Assembly (NCBI GenBank): GCA_033239525.1 | Contig: BSYO01000035.1 | Coordinates: 3,258,965 to 3,322,964 of the forward strand | DNA from: Nepenthes gracilis | Lineage: Eukaryota > Streptophyta > Magnoliopsida > Caryophyllales > Nepenthaceae | Direction of reading: 5' to 3' | DNA length: 64,000 nucleotides | In this document: positions 46,389-58,079 of the stretch, one piece after another | Position numbering within the stretch: the stretch's first letter is position 1 | Layout of the letters: the number at the start of each line of letters is the position of its first letter | Made by a program: the position numbers and the translations under genes | The notes under the pieces: generated by a model | The model's input: only the letters and a program-made list of their open reading frames with translations | Told to the model about the DNA's origin: nothing | Database searches by the model: none

Positions 46389-48307
46389 ATGGTGCCTTTA
46401 GTAACCCAGATTGCTTCAGTGATCAAGGCCGGTGAAGTGACGGAGTTGTACATCAAGTATAACATTCCTAAGGAGATCGTCTTCATGATGGCCGGCGAGG
46501 AAGACAGGGCATGCTCTCCTCCTCAGGGCTGTATTACTATATACAAGACTCATATGAGGAGTAGGCTTCGTCTCCCCATCCCTCAAGAGTTGCTAGACAT
46601 CTTCAAGGCCCTTTAGGTGCCCGTCGCATGGTTCCATACCAATGCCGTGCAATATCTTTACTTTCTGTATATCTTCATGTGTCACCATTTACAGACGTTG
46701 ACCATTGATGCTAGTAGGATGATGTTCCGATGCACCCAGAGTGGGGACTTTATTTCTCTGTCCCCGAAAGACCTCCCAATCAGCGGGGCCATCTATGACT
46801 CATTGAAGAATTGGAAGGATCGTTTTTTTTTTGTGTGTGTTGTAGAGACGTGGCCCTTGTCATAGGCTAGAGGAAGGTTCCTAGAGACCTCACCGGGACG
46901 CCAAAGAAGGTGGAGATTGCGGCTGTGGTGGATCTGCTGTGGCTGGTGAGGAAATATACTTTTGAGTTAGAAGAGATCACTTGGTTTCTCGAGAGGAAGC
47001 CAAGAGAGCTCGTTAGAATCCTCCCTTCCAGTCCAGAATTTCAAGACACCACCGCCGGAGGCCTCACTAAGGAAAAGGAAAGCCGGTGCTATTATTGGCA
47101 GTAACGTCGGTGTGCCTTCCACTGACATTGCTCCCACTAGTCCAAAACAGGAGAAGGCCGTAACGGTGGAGCCTTCTTCCTCATCCTTAGGGCCAGATTA
47201 CGTGGCCGTCGGACGTTTTGGGGGAGTGGGAGACTGCTTAGGAGTCGAGGTGGAGTTGTCTCTCGAAGAATATGATGCCATGCTGCGTGCCGGAGCGAGC
47301 GGCGTTGTTGTTGTGTCTTTGTGGCTGGAGGACTTGGCGGCTCAACCTACGCTAGCGCTCCATAAGAGCTGGAGCCGGAAGCCATTATCACAGGGCCTGT
47401 AGGCGACCCGCAAGCTGAGCTGGAGGAGCCAGCTTTTGAGCTGCCAATTGAGCTGATGGAGCCAGCTATGAAGTCGCAAGTTGAGCTAACGGAGCCAGCT
47501 GTGGAGCCGTGAGCTAAACTACATGAGCCTGCCCTTGAGTCGTAAGTTGAGCTGCATGAGCCAGCTAAGGAGCCACTTGTTGAGCTGGAGGAGCCACCTT
47601 TCGGAGGCCTTGCTATGGTAGTTGACTCTACTATGGAGTTGTCGGAGGAGCTTGTCTAGGAGATTATTGTTCCCAACCCTCCGTCGTTAGGGCCAAGGTC
47701 TTAGAGCAGGCTAGTGAGGTTGGAGCACAAAGTTTGATAGGTAAACTTTCGCAACTTTCCTTCCCCTTTTTCAATTGTCGTTACTTAATATTTTTGGTCT
47801 TTGTAGGAGGCGAAAATAATTGGTGCAGTTAGCAAGGGGCTACGCCAAAGGGACCTGGTGATATTTGATCATGACAGGGAGATCGCCTAGCTCGAGGAGG
47901 AGATGGAGCTGCTTAAGGTGGAGCACCTGGATGACACGGCTGCCGTTCAAAATGTGGTGTCGAGCCTGGAGGAGGAAAACATTGGACTGAAGGAGGATAA
48001 TGCCCGGCTGAGAGAGGAAGCTGATCGGGCGGCGAGGTACATTGACCAACTCTCGAGACAGTTGACATCACCGGAGAATGAGTTGGAAACTCATATACGT
48101 CCCCTGAGGTCTCCGAGATGCTGTGGGCATGGGTGTCGGAAGGTGTCAACCTCAGTCGACGCATTGCACGGTTGGTTGACCCTAACGTTTCAGTTGCATT
48201 TCTTGAACCAACAAATTAGTCTGTCCAACATCACAAGAGTCGTAGGACAGCCTCGGAGTGGTCAAGGGCCATTGCCGCCTTCTCTTGGGAGCTCTGCTCC
48301 ATCGTAG
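46389..48307 (+). pseudogene. Antisense ORF, putative gypsy-type transposon protein
   Basis: The frame from ATG 46389 (MVPLVTQIASVIKAGEV) holds KYNIPKEIVFMMAGEEDRACSPPQG, ITIYKTHMRSRLRLPIP and, after a stop at 46614, SLKNWKDRFFFV near 46800-46840. The last is typical of the family annotated as putative gypsy-type transposon (Pfam Transposase_28). Further exon-like sequence (47112-47402) and acidic repeats rich in 'gagctg/gagcca' (47410-47600) follow. After a putative intron (47741-47806) comes a coiled-coil segment (SLEEENIGLKEDNARLREEA). It is collinear with 37275-39390. Stops and frameshifts mark it as dead. Its cellular role is unknown. Confidence 0.7.
47741..47806 (+). other. Candidate intron in antisense ORF
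   Basis: GTAAAC...TTTGTAG frames a T-rich 66-bp stretch directly before the coiled-coil exon, the same relative place as 38752-38820 in the other antisense ORF. It is short but within the range of plant introns. Confidence 0.6.
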
Positions 48308-49060
48308 ATTTTGTACCCTTATTTTTTGAAGTTGTAATTATGAATACATATAATCAAAAAAATGGTCACTTTACCGATATTTTGCGTCTTCGCCTTAGTA
48401 GCTGTTTCTCAATTATTGTTGTTGCATTGTTCGTCTGACATAGTGCGTTGCACGCAGGTTGGCCGTCTGCCTTTCTCGAGATGTTAGTGGCCCTCTCTGA
48501 TGGACTTAGGTCTAGGAGAAGACATCAACGTGATGTAAGGTCAAGCCTGTTCTTTACTCGTGAGTAGAGGCTTGGCAGCATTGTCAAAGTGTAAACTTAG
48601 GCAACTGGCTTTTGGACATAGTGATTTTTCTCCTATCGACCATCGCTGACTGACACGCTATCTCCTTGGGTAGGAGGTTGTCACGTGTGCTGTTTAGGCC
48701 CTCTAAGATTTTGATCGCAGACGGGCCACTTGGATGACAAAGGTTTAATTTTTAACAGTTGCTTGAATGACTAGGGTTATGGCCGCTTGTTGGTCGGATG
48801 ACCGGGGTTATGTTACAACCGCTTATGGGCCGCTTAGATGACCAGAATTTAGTTACGACCGCTTCTGGGCCACCTGGATGATCAGGGTTTAGTTACTAGC
48901 GGGCAGTCTAGGTCGAATAACCCTACAAGTAGACACACATGCATATGGAAAAGAATACGGTGCAAATAAAAAAAATATTCTTTTACTAATAATAAATAAT
49001 ATGTGTAAGCTTACAGATGGATGACCTACCCATATCCTTACTGAAAGTAGCACTTGAGGT
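48308..49060. other. Spacer between antisense ORF and integrase, with minisatellite
   Basis: No coding frame is recognised. A tandem repeat at 48719-48905 has about four or five units of 38-60 bp with the pattern gggccgctt-gatgacc-ggttta/tgtta-acc. The ~48340 end has AATCAAAAAA-type sequence that could be a polyadenylation region of the antisense ORF. Confidence 0.55.
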
Positions 49061-49319
49061 AGACTGTGTTCCACATTTGTGGAACTAACTTGCCGTTTTG
49101 GGTTCAGAGTTTGTACGCTCCATTCCGCAGATTGGCGAAACTAGAAAAAGGCCTTCCCAATTCGGGAAAAGTTTATTCTAGTTGGTGGTCTTGCCTGGAG
49201 CCTCGATGCTCCGCAAGATCAAGTCCCCAACGTCGAAGTGCCACACTTTTACCTTCTTGTTGTAATAGTGTGCGACTCATTGTTAGTAGGCCGCTGTATG
49301 TAATCTGGCAGCCTCGCGA

Positions 49320-50245
49320 GCTTACTCTAATAAGTCTAGGTATTCTCGAATTTTTCGGGAGTTACCTTGTGGGTTGAAGGACTCAACCTTAAGATTTGGA
49401 AGCCAAATTTTAATCGAAATTGCTGCTATAGTCCCGTAATAGAGATTGAAGAATATCTTGCAAGTTGATTCCTTTGGAGTCGTCTGGTAACACCATAGGA
49501 CGGATGGTAGTTCATCGACCCAAGAACCTCCTGTGCCCTCTAGCTTGGTTTTCAGACCATGGAGTAGCCTGCGATTTGTGACCTCCACCTATCCGTTAGT
49601 TTGAGGATACGCTATCGAAGTGTGGACCAATCTGATGCCTAGATTGCTGCAATACTTGATGAACCATTTTTCAGAGAATTGGGTTCCGTTGTCAGTCACT
49701 ATGACCTCGGGAACGCCAAATCTGCTGATTATATTTTGGCAGATGAATTCTAAAGCGTTGTGCTTGGTGATCTTGGCCAGCGGGCGGCTTCGATTCACTT
49801 GGTGAAATAGTCAATGTTAGCGATGATGAACATCCTTTGCCGAGTAGCAATGGAAAATGGGTTGAAAATATCGAGCCCCAATTGCACAAAAGGCCAAAGA
49901 GCTTGAAGAGTCCTCAACTCAGCGGGCAGTTTATGGTGTAGATTACTATAGAGATGGCAATTTTCACACTTCTTCACGAAGTCGAGGGTGTCCTTCTTCA
50001 TTGTCGGCTTAAAATATCCCTAGCGCATGATTTTGGGCACTAAGTTTTTCCTATCGATATGTAATCCGCAGATCCTAAGGTTGATTTCGCTCAAGGCGTA
50101 GTCTTCCTCCTTAGGAGTTAAGCACTGGAGGTACGGAGTCAAGTAGCCACGACGATATATCCGTCCATCAACTATGGTGTACCGACCAACCGTCTTCTTT
50201 ATCTGCTTGGCTTCATCCCCATTGTCTGGCAATGCTTCATCCACC
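49320..50245 (-). pseudogene. Tat integrase, broken
   Basis: The minus strand has a zinc-binding segment (INLRICGLHIDRKN, then FVKKCENCHLYSNLHH), followed by LGLDIFNPFSIATRQR with the first catalytic Asp. The block FGVPEVIVTDNGTQFSEKWF (frame 49589-49798) has the second Asp. The C-terminal part around 49322-49588 reads WVDELPSVLWCYQTTPKEST. Stops lie near 50019, 49798 and 49588. Integrase would join element DNA to the host chromosome. Confidence 0.85.
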
Positions 50246-50439
50246 AGGTATCTCTAATAAGACGTCATCCAACTTTTTGCGTCGGAGACCTTCATAGCTT
50301 CCTATTCCTCAGTGCTAGGAGTGTTCAAGACCTCTCGTATGTCTTTTGAGTACTATTCTGGATTTTCGACCGTTGCTAACCTAGTAAGTTGGTCGACCTT
50401 CTAGTTCTCAGTTCTTGGACCGTGAACCAGGGTCAACTT

Positions 50440-51280
50440 GTCAATTCTCTAGCTAGCTTCCTTCACCTTGGCCAAGTGAGGGTTGTATGCCTTGAAGCTC
50501 CTGTTAACCTGGTTGATGATTAGCTCAGAGTCACTGTAGACGGTCAGTCGTCTGGTTGAGCACTCTTTGGCTAGTATTAACCTAGCCAATAGGGCTTCGT
50601 ATGCGGCAATATTGTTGGTGGCCGAAAAGTCGAGCTTAAGGGAGTACTTTACCTCAAACCCCTCAGGGGTCCTTGGGACCACTCTGGCACTGCTGCCTTA
50701 GTCTGTAGGCGATCTGTCTATGTTGAGGATCCACTCTTGCTCTTCCTCATCTCGCTCGGTGTTCTCAGCGAGTTGTTCATCGAGAATTGATGTCGTGGTT
50801 TCAACAATGAAGTCAGCCAGAGCCCACACTTTAATAGCAGGCCTAGGTCAAAATTCAATGTCGAACTCTCACAATTCGATAGCCCATTTAACCAACCATC
50901 CAGAAATGTCTAGTTTCTAGAATATGCTCTTAGAGGCTTGTAGATCAGAACCATTATGCGATGAACTTGGAAGTGAAGTCTCAGCTTTTGGGCAGAGAAA
51001 ACAAGTGCCAAGGCCAACTACTCTGCACATGGGTACCGCGTCTCTATGCCGGTCAACGTCTTGCTCACATAGTAGATATATAATTGAGAGTCGGAGTCCT
51101 GGCGTATGAGGACAGAGCTAAGGGCCACTTCCGACACTGCCAGGTAGATATATAGCTCATCTTCATCCTTAAGTGACGTCAGCAACAGTGGACTGGCTAG
51201 GTACTGGTTCAATTTGACAAAGGCTGCCTGGCATTTTGCTGTTCATTGGAACCTGTTTGCTTTTGTCCCCTTAGGGCCTT
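50440..51280 (-). pseudogene. Tat RNase H, broken
   Basis: Segments on the minus strand are ELYIYLAVSEVALSSVLIR and YYVSKTLTGIETRYP (51018-51212). The archaeal-type RNase H block follows: NNIAAYEALLARLILAKE and LTVYSDSELIINQVNRS (50449-50682). The Glu and Asp of these motifs are kept. Frameshifts near 50700-51000 separate the two parts. Confidence 0.8.
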
Positions 51281-52250
51281 GATGAAAGATTAGTGCTTAT
51301 CCCCTAACATGGCCAAGAAGGGGGATAAGGCTGCCAGTAGTCTGGTTAGCCTTTGGACATATTTGACACTCCACGGTAGAGTTATGTCTATGAGGGCCTT
51401 GATCTTCTCTGGGTTTGTCTTGATCCCTTGTTAAGAGACGATGAAACCCAAGAACTTCCCCGAGGATACTCTGAAGACGCACTTAGAAGGATTCAGCTTC
51501 ATTTGATGCATGCGAAGTACCTCGAAGGACTCATCCAGATCGCGAATCTGGTCATTGGTGGTCTCGCTTTTGACAAGCATGTCATCAACGTACACCTCTG
51601 TATTGCACCCGATCTGCTTATCCAACATCTTGTTCATGAGCCGCTCTAAGTGGTACCTGCAATTTTCAGACCAATTGGCATCACCTTATAGTAATAAGTG
51701 CCTTGGTCCGTAATGAATGAGGTGTGCTCCTTGTCCTCTTGGCTCATCTAGATCTGGTTGTACCTCGAGTATGTATTCATAAAGCTCAGCAGCTCGTCTC
51801 CAGAGGTCGAGTCTACCAATAGGTCGATCCTGGGTAAAGGGAAGCTGTCTTTTGGGCAAGCTTTATTAACATTGGTGAAGTCGACGCACATTCTCCATTT
51901 TTTGTTGCTTTTCTTTACCAGGATGATGTTGGAGAGCCATTTCGGGTACTAGATTTCTCTAATGAAGCCGGTATCCAACAGCTTCTTTACTTCCTCCCGG
52001 ATGGTGATTAACTTTTCCACGGAGTGGTTCCTCTACTTCTACCTGATGGGCTTGCGGTTTAGATCGAGGCCTAACTTATGGACTATTACTCCGACCAGAA
52101 TCCCAAGCATGTCTGCAGGTGTCCACACGAAGACATCAGCATTCTACTACAAGAACATGATCAGCTTGTTGTGTAGTGTCCCTATGAGTGAGCTCCTGAT
52201 CTGTATGCACCTCTCCGAGTCTTTTGAATTTAGTGAGATTAGATCGATTG
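51280..52250 (-). pseudogene. Tat reverse transcriptase, broken
   Basis: From right to left: KLITIREEVKKLLDTGFIRE (about 51970), WRMCVDFTNVNKACPKDSFPLPRI (about 51880), and a DLLVDSTSGDELLSF segment. The frame 51431-51637 then has an intact catalytic EVYVDDMLVKS followed by KLNPSKCVFRVSSGKFLGF. Frameshifts at about 51640 and 51430 and scattered stops break the frame. Confidence 0.88.
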
Positions 52251-52260
52251 GCTCACCAAA

Positions 52261-52640
52261 CTACGCTTGTTGTAGGGTTGCTTTATCTCGATGGTCAAGT
52301 TCTCCTACCGCCTTTATACTGCTACTAGAAATGATCTGGGACATGTAGCATGTCCACCCAGTGATTTGATCACCCAACACTTCACCAATACCGCTTGCTA
52401 TCAAAAATTTTATCTTGAGGTATAGTATTGAAGTAACGACTTGAAATGCTGTTAGGCACGGGCGGCCTTGTATTGCGTTGTACACGGAAGGCAGGTCGAT
52501 GACCAAGAACGTGAGTATACGACTCGCCGTTCTTGGATACTTGCCCAGGGTGACCTCAAACTGGATTGTTTCTTCAACGGCCACTGGTTCGTTGTTAAGG
52601 TCGTAGAGTGGGCTTTTTGCTGGTTTCTATTGGTAGTCGA
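52261..52640 (-). pseudogene. Tat protease region, active site deleted
   Basis: The frame 52261-52584 reads EETIQFEVTLGKYPRTASRI and FLVIDLPSVYNAIQGRPCL, matching the plus-strand copy at 5290-5561. Upstream of it the sequence jumps from ISNDSIDYQ to KPAKSPLYDL. The segment with the catalytic IDNGSS seen at 5146-5190 in the other copy is missing (about 80 bp). Confidence 0.75.
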
Positions 52641-52819
52641 TGCTATCATTTGAAATGAGCATGGATACAACAACGGGATCTGCATTGGGGAGGTTACATG
52701 GCTCTTGTCATTTTTACTAAAGCTAATGACATTGTCTTCTATGTGCTTCTTCCGCCGAGTTTTCTACTCATTGTGATCCACCGGGGTTTTGACCGGCCGG
52801 GTTCCTGACGAACCTGGTA

Positions 52820-54310
52820 AGGTGGCCCCTCCGTATGAGTTTCTGGATCTCTCACCGAAGCATCTTACAATCTTCCATGGAGTGTCTAAGAGATCGATGG
52901 AAATCGCAGTACTTGGCTGAATTTCCTCCCTCTACTTTCTTAAGTGATTTTGGCTATTTAAGGAACTTCTCCCCATGAATCTGCATGAGGATGTTGGAGC
53001 ACGTGTCAGCCAGGGGTGTTAGGTTGATCAGCCTGTAATCTCTTTGTTCTAGTGCTCCGGTCCTGTGTTGCTTCCGGCGGGAGTAATCATCGTCGTTGTG
53101 CTTCGTCTTTCTCACAAATGGGAAAGAGTGAGGCTGCTTGATCCACTCGAGATGCTTAGTCTCATTGGCTTCTTCAGTTGCTGTATAGGCCCTGGTGATA
53201 GATTCCGCCTCCCAGAAGATTTGTGAATTTTTATACGCCAAGTGCCCAAAGAAGTCCCCATACGTTAAGACTAAGATAAAACTATCAAGTTTTATCTCTT
53301 CTATGAGCTTGGAGATTCTTCTCACCTCCGTTACGAAGTGATCCGGGAATTTCGTTGGATTTTTTCTCTACTTCTGCTTGATATGGGAGAAATGCCAAGG
53401 CTACTTCTCTTCCTGGCGAATGGAGGTGTATTGCACCAAGAAGAGGTCAGTGAGCTCTTGAAACTTCCAGATCGAATCTGATGGGAGACGATAGAATCAG
53501 ATGCGGGCGTCTCCCTTCAGCGTAAGAGGGTAGCAGCGGCACATGGCTACATCCTCCAATCTTTGTTGACTCAGATGGGTGCAAAAATAATTGAGGTAAT
53601 CTATGGGATCCACACTTCTATCATATGAGTTAAGAGTTGACATCTTGAACTTGGTCGGTATGGGACGGTTCAAGATCTATGACGTGAAGGGGGATCTATC
53701 CCATAGCTTGTTCATTGTTCTTGAACATGCGCTTCAAGATCTTATCCACCCTTGAATCTATGCGGGTGGCATTGGTGGTGCTTTTGAAGTTAAGGTAGGC
53801 TCTCAACTCCATTCTTTCACTGGCGTGGTGAATAGTTGGCTGGCTACTGTCACCAACGGATCTAACGATCCTAGAGGCTCCCTCTTGAGCCTGAGGGGAG
53901 GTGTCCACTTGAGAATATCGAGGATTCCTCTACTTTGGACTCTCCTCTGGAGTCTTGCTGCCCAGACGTCATTCGTGCCTTGAACGACGCTGGGCGTGTG
54001 AGGCCTCCGGAGCCTATATGTTGCCTAGCCTCTTAGTCTTCCTGGACGGCTTCTTTTTCTTCTGGGTTGCTCTCTTGGAGGCTGGAGTAGGGATTTCCTC
54101 GGGTGAAGCCCCCTGCTGCGTGTTTTTCTAGCGGGTGCAGAACATTTGGAGTATTTTGTTCATGCTGCTCATGTTCTCCGTCAAATTCTGGCAAAATGGT
54201 GCTGGCACACCATTGACTACCCCATTGACCTGGTTACCAGCTGTGTGGCCCTGGTCGGGTGAGGTCACGTCTGTAGCAGGCTCGCTAGCTTGCGCTATGG
54301 TGTTCACCAT
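52820..54310 (-). pseudogene. Tat gag, broken
   Basis: The start is ATG 54310 (MVNTIAQASEPATDV), collinear with 3347 in the plus copy. An NLTENMSSMNKIL block and RAYLNFKSTTNATRID (53696-53908) follow. The frame 52954-53325 ends with PLADTCSNILMQIHGEKFLK, after which KYCDFHRSLRHSMEDC and IRRGHLTRFVR form the zinc-binding C-terminus (about 52820-52930). Stops and frameshifts occur between these blocks. The ATG at 54415 lies in the LTR and PBS and is not the start. Confidence 0.8.
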
Positions 54311-54384
54311 TCTGATTGACGACAATAGGTTAGAGAGTGAAATTGAGAGTAGTAGAGAAAAGTTGTTGGCTTTTTGTAAGCTTT

Positions 54385-54400
54385 CCCACAGACGGTGCCA
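54385..54400 (-). other. Primer-binding site of Tat element
   Basis: The minus strand reads TGGCACCGTCTGTGGG four bases after the LTR end. Confidence 0.8.
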
Positions 54401-54404
54401 ATAA

Positions 54405-54453
54405 TGCGTCAACATCTAAGTTTTGAATAGATTCGGGTTAAGTTGATCGTTTG
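54405..54453 (-). repeat. 49-bp stub of Tat 5' LTR
   Basis: It matches the first bases of the 3' LTR at 44701-44760 (tgcgtca...tcaagtggatcatttg) and is cut by the Tekay-like LTR starting at 54454. The last five bases, gtttg, are the expected target duplication of that insertion, whose right partner would lie outside the window. Confidence 0.75.
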
Positions 54454-56837
54454 TGTAATATCACAAATTTTTATTAAAATTAATTCGATATTAATTATAA
54501 TTTTTGGTAATTTAGATGTAGCAAAAAATTAATTTAATATTATGAAATTCACAAGGATACTTGGATAAATTGTGCTAGCTCCTAGGGTGTGCCTGTGTTG
54601 TCTCCCGGGTATACATTCGGAATTTGGATTAAAAGAAATGAAAAAGTAAAATAGAAAATAACAATAACAACAATAATAATAATAATATATAAACGGGAAA
54701 AAAAAAGAAAAAAGCTGAAAAAAAAATAGAAAACGCAGAAGCAGATAAGGAGAAGGAAAATTGGAGAAAGAGATAAAATGAGGGTTTGCATGAGAAGAGA
54801 GGAGAAAAGGGAGAGGGTCGGCGCGGGAGGTGCGGCCGACTGTCGGCCAAAGATTCGGCGCCGGCAAGGTCGGCAAGGTGCGATGAGGAGGCAACCGATT
54901 GGGTGTCTACGGCGGCGTATGGCAGAAGAAGCCATGTAGTGAGAGGGAGAACGGCGCACGGAGAGAGGGACGGCTGAGTAGCAGTGTTAGCGACGGCGTG
55001 AAGTGGGGACGCAATGTTGTTCGGCAGCAGCCAGTGGTGGTCTGCCGGTGACCGGCGAGGCTGTGGGTGAGCAGCACGGAAGCTGCGGTAAGGAGAGAGA
55101 GAGGCTGGTTGTGGGTCACGCACAGCAGTGAGAGAAATGATACTGTTCAGATATTTCGGGATATCTTTTCTTCAGATCTGTAAAATATGATGTCAATGCA
55201 AGTATCTGTAAACTCTCTCTTTGGTCTAATTTTGCATCCGATGTATTTTGGATATTATATGAATTTTTACTAACATGCATGAATTTTTGTATACCAATTT
55301 TATTTATTCTGGGCATGCATGTGCAGTTTATTAGATTATTTTGGAGGTTTTAAATATGGTTTTTATAATTTTTAAAATTTATTATTTTTCTAGAAGCCCA
55401 AAAAAATATATTGGATTCGATATATATTTATATAAGTATGTGTGACGAAAATATACACGAAACTTGTATAGGTCGTGCATTTTCATATGTACGAGCCGGG
55501 TTGTGGTCACTACATTTAGATTTAGATTATTGGATTCTGGGCAGCTCCCGACGGAAAGATTATTTTGTTAATTGGAAATCCCATTTCGCCGATAGGAAAG
55601 GTTTAGATTAGTGACCATTCCCATTTGGATAATTTGATTTAATTATAGAATATATTCAGACATCCTAATATATCTGACAAACTTAAGGAATGTACTCAAA
55701 GTCACGGGTGGCAAAATATAGTAAATAATCTTATCTATGGGTACAGAGTACATAGATTTTGGCCTAAGGTTACCGGGATTATGTGTAATCCGTCCTCAAG
55801 CTAGTCTTTAAATAATTAGAACCCAAATTTAGTGCATCATTTGTATTTCTTCATTGATTTATGTTAGATTTTGATTCGGACTTATATTTGAGATTCACCG
55901 ATTTTACCTTCAGTTGGGTCGTGGTATATCTTATACAATGATTTTGATTATATTTTTTGATCCGGACCTTTGGAATATTTGCCGTGATGTTGCCCGGCTT
56001 CTGCGCACGCTATTAGATCATTCGACTATCGGATTCTACACCAGATCACAAACTGATCGGGTATTGGATTTAGACTCGGATTAGATATTGACTTTAGAAT
56101 TGGTCCGGATCACCTCTATTTTGCTTATATATATATTGAGATATATATGTATGTCCCGATGAAGACAATTTTTGAAATTCGGATATTTATTATAAATTTA
56201 AATATTTATTTTGATTTCGAGACTACCATTGAATTTTGGACTTTGGATCTTGGATTTTCGTTGGATTTATTTTATCGGCAATTGGATTTATTTTGTAATT
56301 TGACTGGATTTTCATTCTTTTGACGTTCTATCTGATTCATTAGACTCATTTTGTATAAATATAATATTTACTGGACATTTGGCTCACATTTTCTATTTTG
56401 ACCCTTCAAAGTAAAATGTTCGGAAGCATTGTATAAGTTAGGACTTGATCTGTAAACCATTCGCTCGATTTGGTGAGTTTTAATTTGTTATGGTTAAAAT
56501 TAAAAATTAATATGATTGTATTATGGATTTTGACCGGGTATAGACCCATGGTTATATTTTGAAATATATTTGGATATTTTATTATGTCTAATTCATAATT
56601 TTAGTTAGAATTGTTACCTCCTTTACGATGATTATAGAGCAGATCGTATTATTTCTATTCGGACGGTTATCCAATGAGGTCCTATGTGAATTTTAACTTG
56701 TGTCAGGTCCTGTTTATTTGATTAGTCACATCCAAATTTTTGGGATTTAATATTATTTGTTGGATTTAATTGGGACTTAAATTTTAGAAATTATAATTAG
56801 TTATTTAAATTGACCTACTTGATTCGAGTTTATAATA
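54454..56837 (+). repeat. 5' LTR of Tekay-like element
   Basis: It starts TGTAATATCAC. It has an (AAT)n and purine-rich tract (54660-54770), then a GC-rich segment (54810-55130). The rest is AT-rich and aligns throughout with 60637-63024. Minus-strand ORFs at 54529-55123 recur in the second LTR (60744-61203) because the LTRs are copies; they carry no known domain. The right end is set about four bases before the PBS. Confidence 0.85.
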
Positions 56838-56841
56838 GAAG

Positions 56842-56852
56842 TAGTATCAGAG
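56842..56852 (+). other. Mutated initiator tRNA-Met primer-binding site
   Basis: TAGTATCAGAG differs from TGGTATCAGAG by one base. The second copy (63029-63039) has TGATATCAAAG. The two together imply an original TGGTATCAGAG. Confidence 0.75.
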
Positions 56853-58079
56853 AGAAGTCAAAAGGGGAGGTACTTTGGATCATTTTGGATAAATAATAGA
56901 TTGAGCTTTTGGACGTGAGATGTATTGTCTTTGATAGATGGTAGAAAATTTTGGTTGTTGAGGCTTGAATTTGAATTTGAAGGTTGAGTTGTGAAGGTTT
57001 GGGTTTGGATTGGAAGGTTTGGGTTTGATATAGCCTTTGTAGGAGGATTTTTGTTTGGTTTCTATGGATAAGTGGAGGTTTTGTTAGGTTTTGTGATTTT
57101 GGAAAAGTATTAGCAGCCTTAGGTGGTGCCGATCTGAAATCCCACAGAGTAGAAGGAGATTTTGGTCGGTAGAAGGGTAGGTAATAAAGTTAGTCGGTTT
57201 GAAATCTCATGGGGTAAAAGGAGATTTTTCGCCGGTAGGAAGGTAAGCAGTGGAAGTGGAGATGAATGAAAACTCGTCAAGATTGGAAGCTACAGATAAA
57301 GATAAAAAAGCTCAAGTCAAGTCAATTTATTTCTCTTCGCAAGAGAAGCTGTGGAATTTTGGTAGACAATCTCTGTCAGAAGATAGGAAAATGAAGTACA
57401 AGTCTGATTTTGTTGGTTGCAAAGATATTGATCGTGTAGAGGTTTGAAGCTATAACGAGGTCGAGAGAAAAACTCAGGGATTGCCCATTTTCACTTGTCA
57501 TTATGATCGCATGGATAATCGTCCCTACAAATCTTTTTTCGCTGAAGAATCGATAGATGAAGGGTTCGAGGTTCGCCCTTCTAAAGCAATACTCATGAAG
57601 ATGTTGAAGAATCTGAAGGATATTGTTGAAGCATCATAGTAGCTATGGAATTCAACATTCAATTTGGAAGTAGTTAGTGCTAGAAGTTGGACCAAGCCTT
57701 GTTGATTGAGGAGTAGCTTCGGGAGAAGTATTTTTAAAAGAAATCAGAGTATTGGAGTCAAAGCTCGTAGGCTGAACTCGTTTATCCTCTAAAGGACAAG
57801 TTAAAGAAAGTCAGATGAAATAAAATCTTCTTCACCGAAATTCAAGTTTCTGAGGTTTGCCTGCAAGTTTAGCGGGAATAAGTTTGCGAGATCAGTTTGG
57901 AGTCTGCTTCAAATTGCTGCTAGATAAGCCAATTGTCAAAGGATCGTTCGAATTTCAGACGTCCAGATAGGAGTCCAGACGGTTCGAGATAGAACATTTA
58001 CAGTTACAACTCATGAAGTTAGAGCCGGACCTTCAGTAGTGGATGGCTGTTTTGACAAGACCTGTCCATTATGTATTTT
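56853..58079 (+). other. Leader or gag-region remnant
   Basis: A G/T-rich leader is followed by a 65-codon frame at 57250 (MEVEMNENSSRLEATDKDKK) and another readable stretch at about 57487-57640. I do not recognise either. By position they should be gag or leader, but no zinc knuckle or capsid motif is visible. Confidence 0.35.

Larger units (their letters stand above)
44701..54453 (-). mobile_element. Nearly complete Ty3/Gypsy Tat-lineage element
   Basis: From right to left on the minus strand: 49 bp of 5' LTR, PBS, gag, protease, RT, RNase H, integrase, a minisatellite, an antisense ORF with a putative intron, a tandem repeat, PPT and 3' LTR. This order, with the antisense ORF between pol and the 3' LTR, is known for Tat-group elements such as RIRE2 and Retand. 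It is the same family as the plus-strand fragment at 2307-6148. The 5' LTR is interrupted at 54454 by a Tekay-like element, so the rest of it should lie beyond the window. All genes carry stops. Confidence 0.88.

Noticed and set aside
54582..55123. Minus-strand ORFs of 121-164 codons, repeated at 60744-61203
   Set aside because: They recur only because the two LTRs are copies; they cover a GC-rich leader and purine tract and have no known domain.
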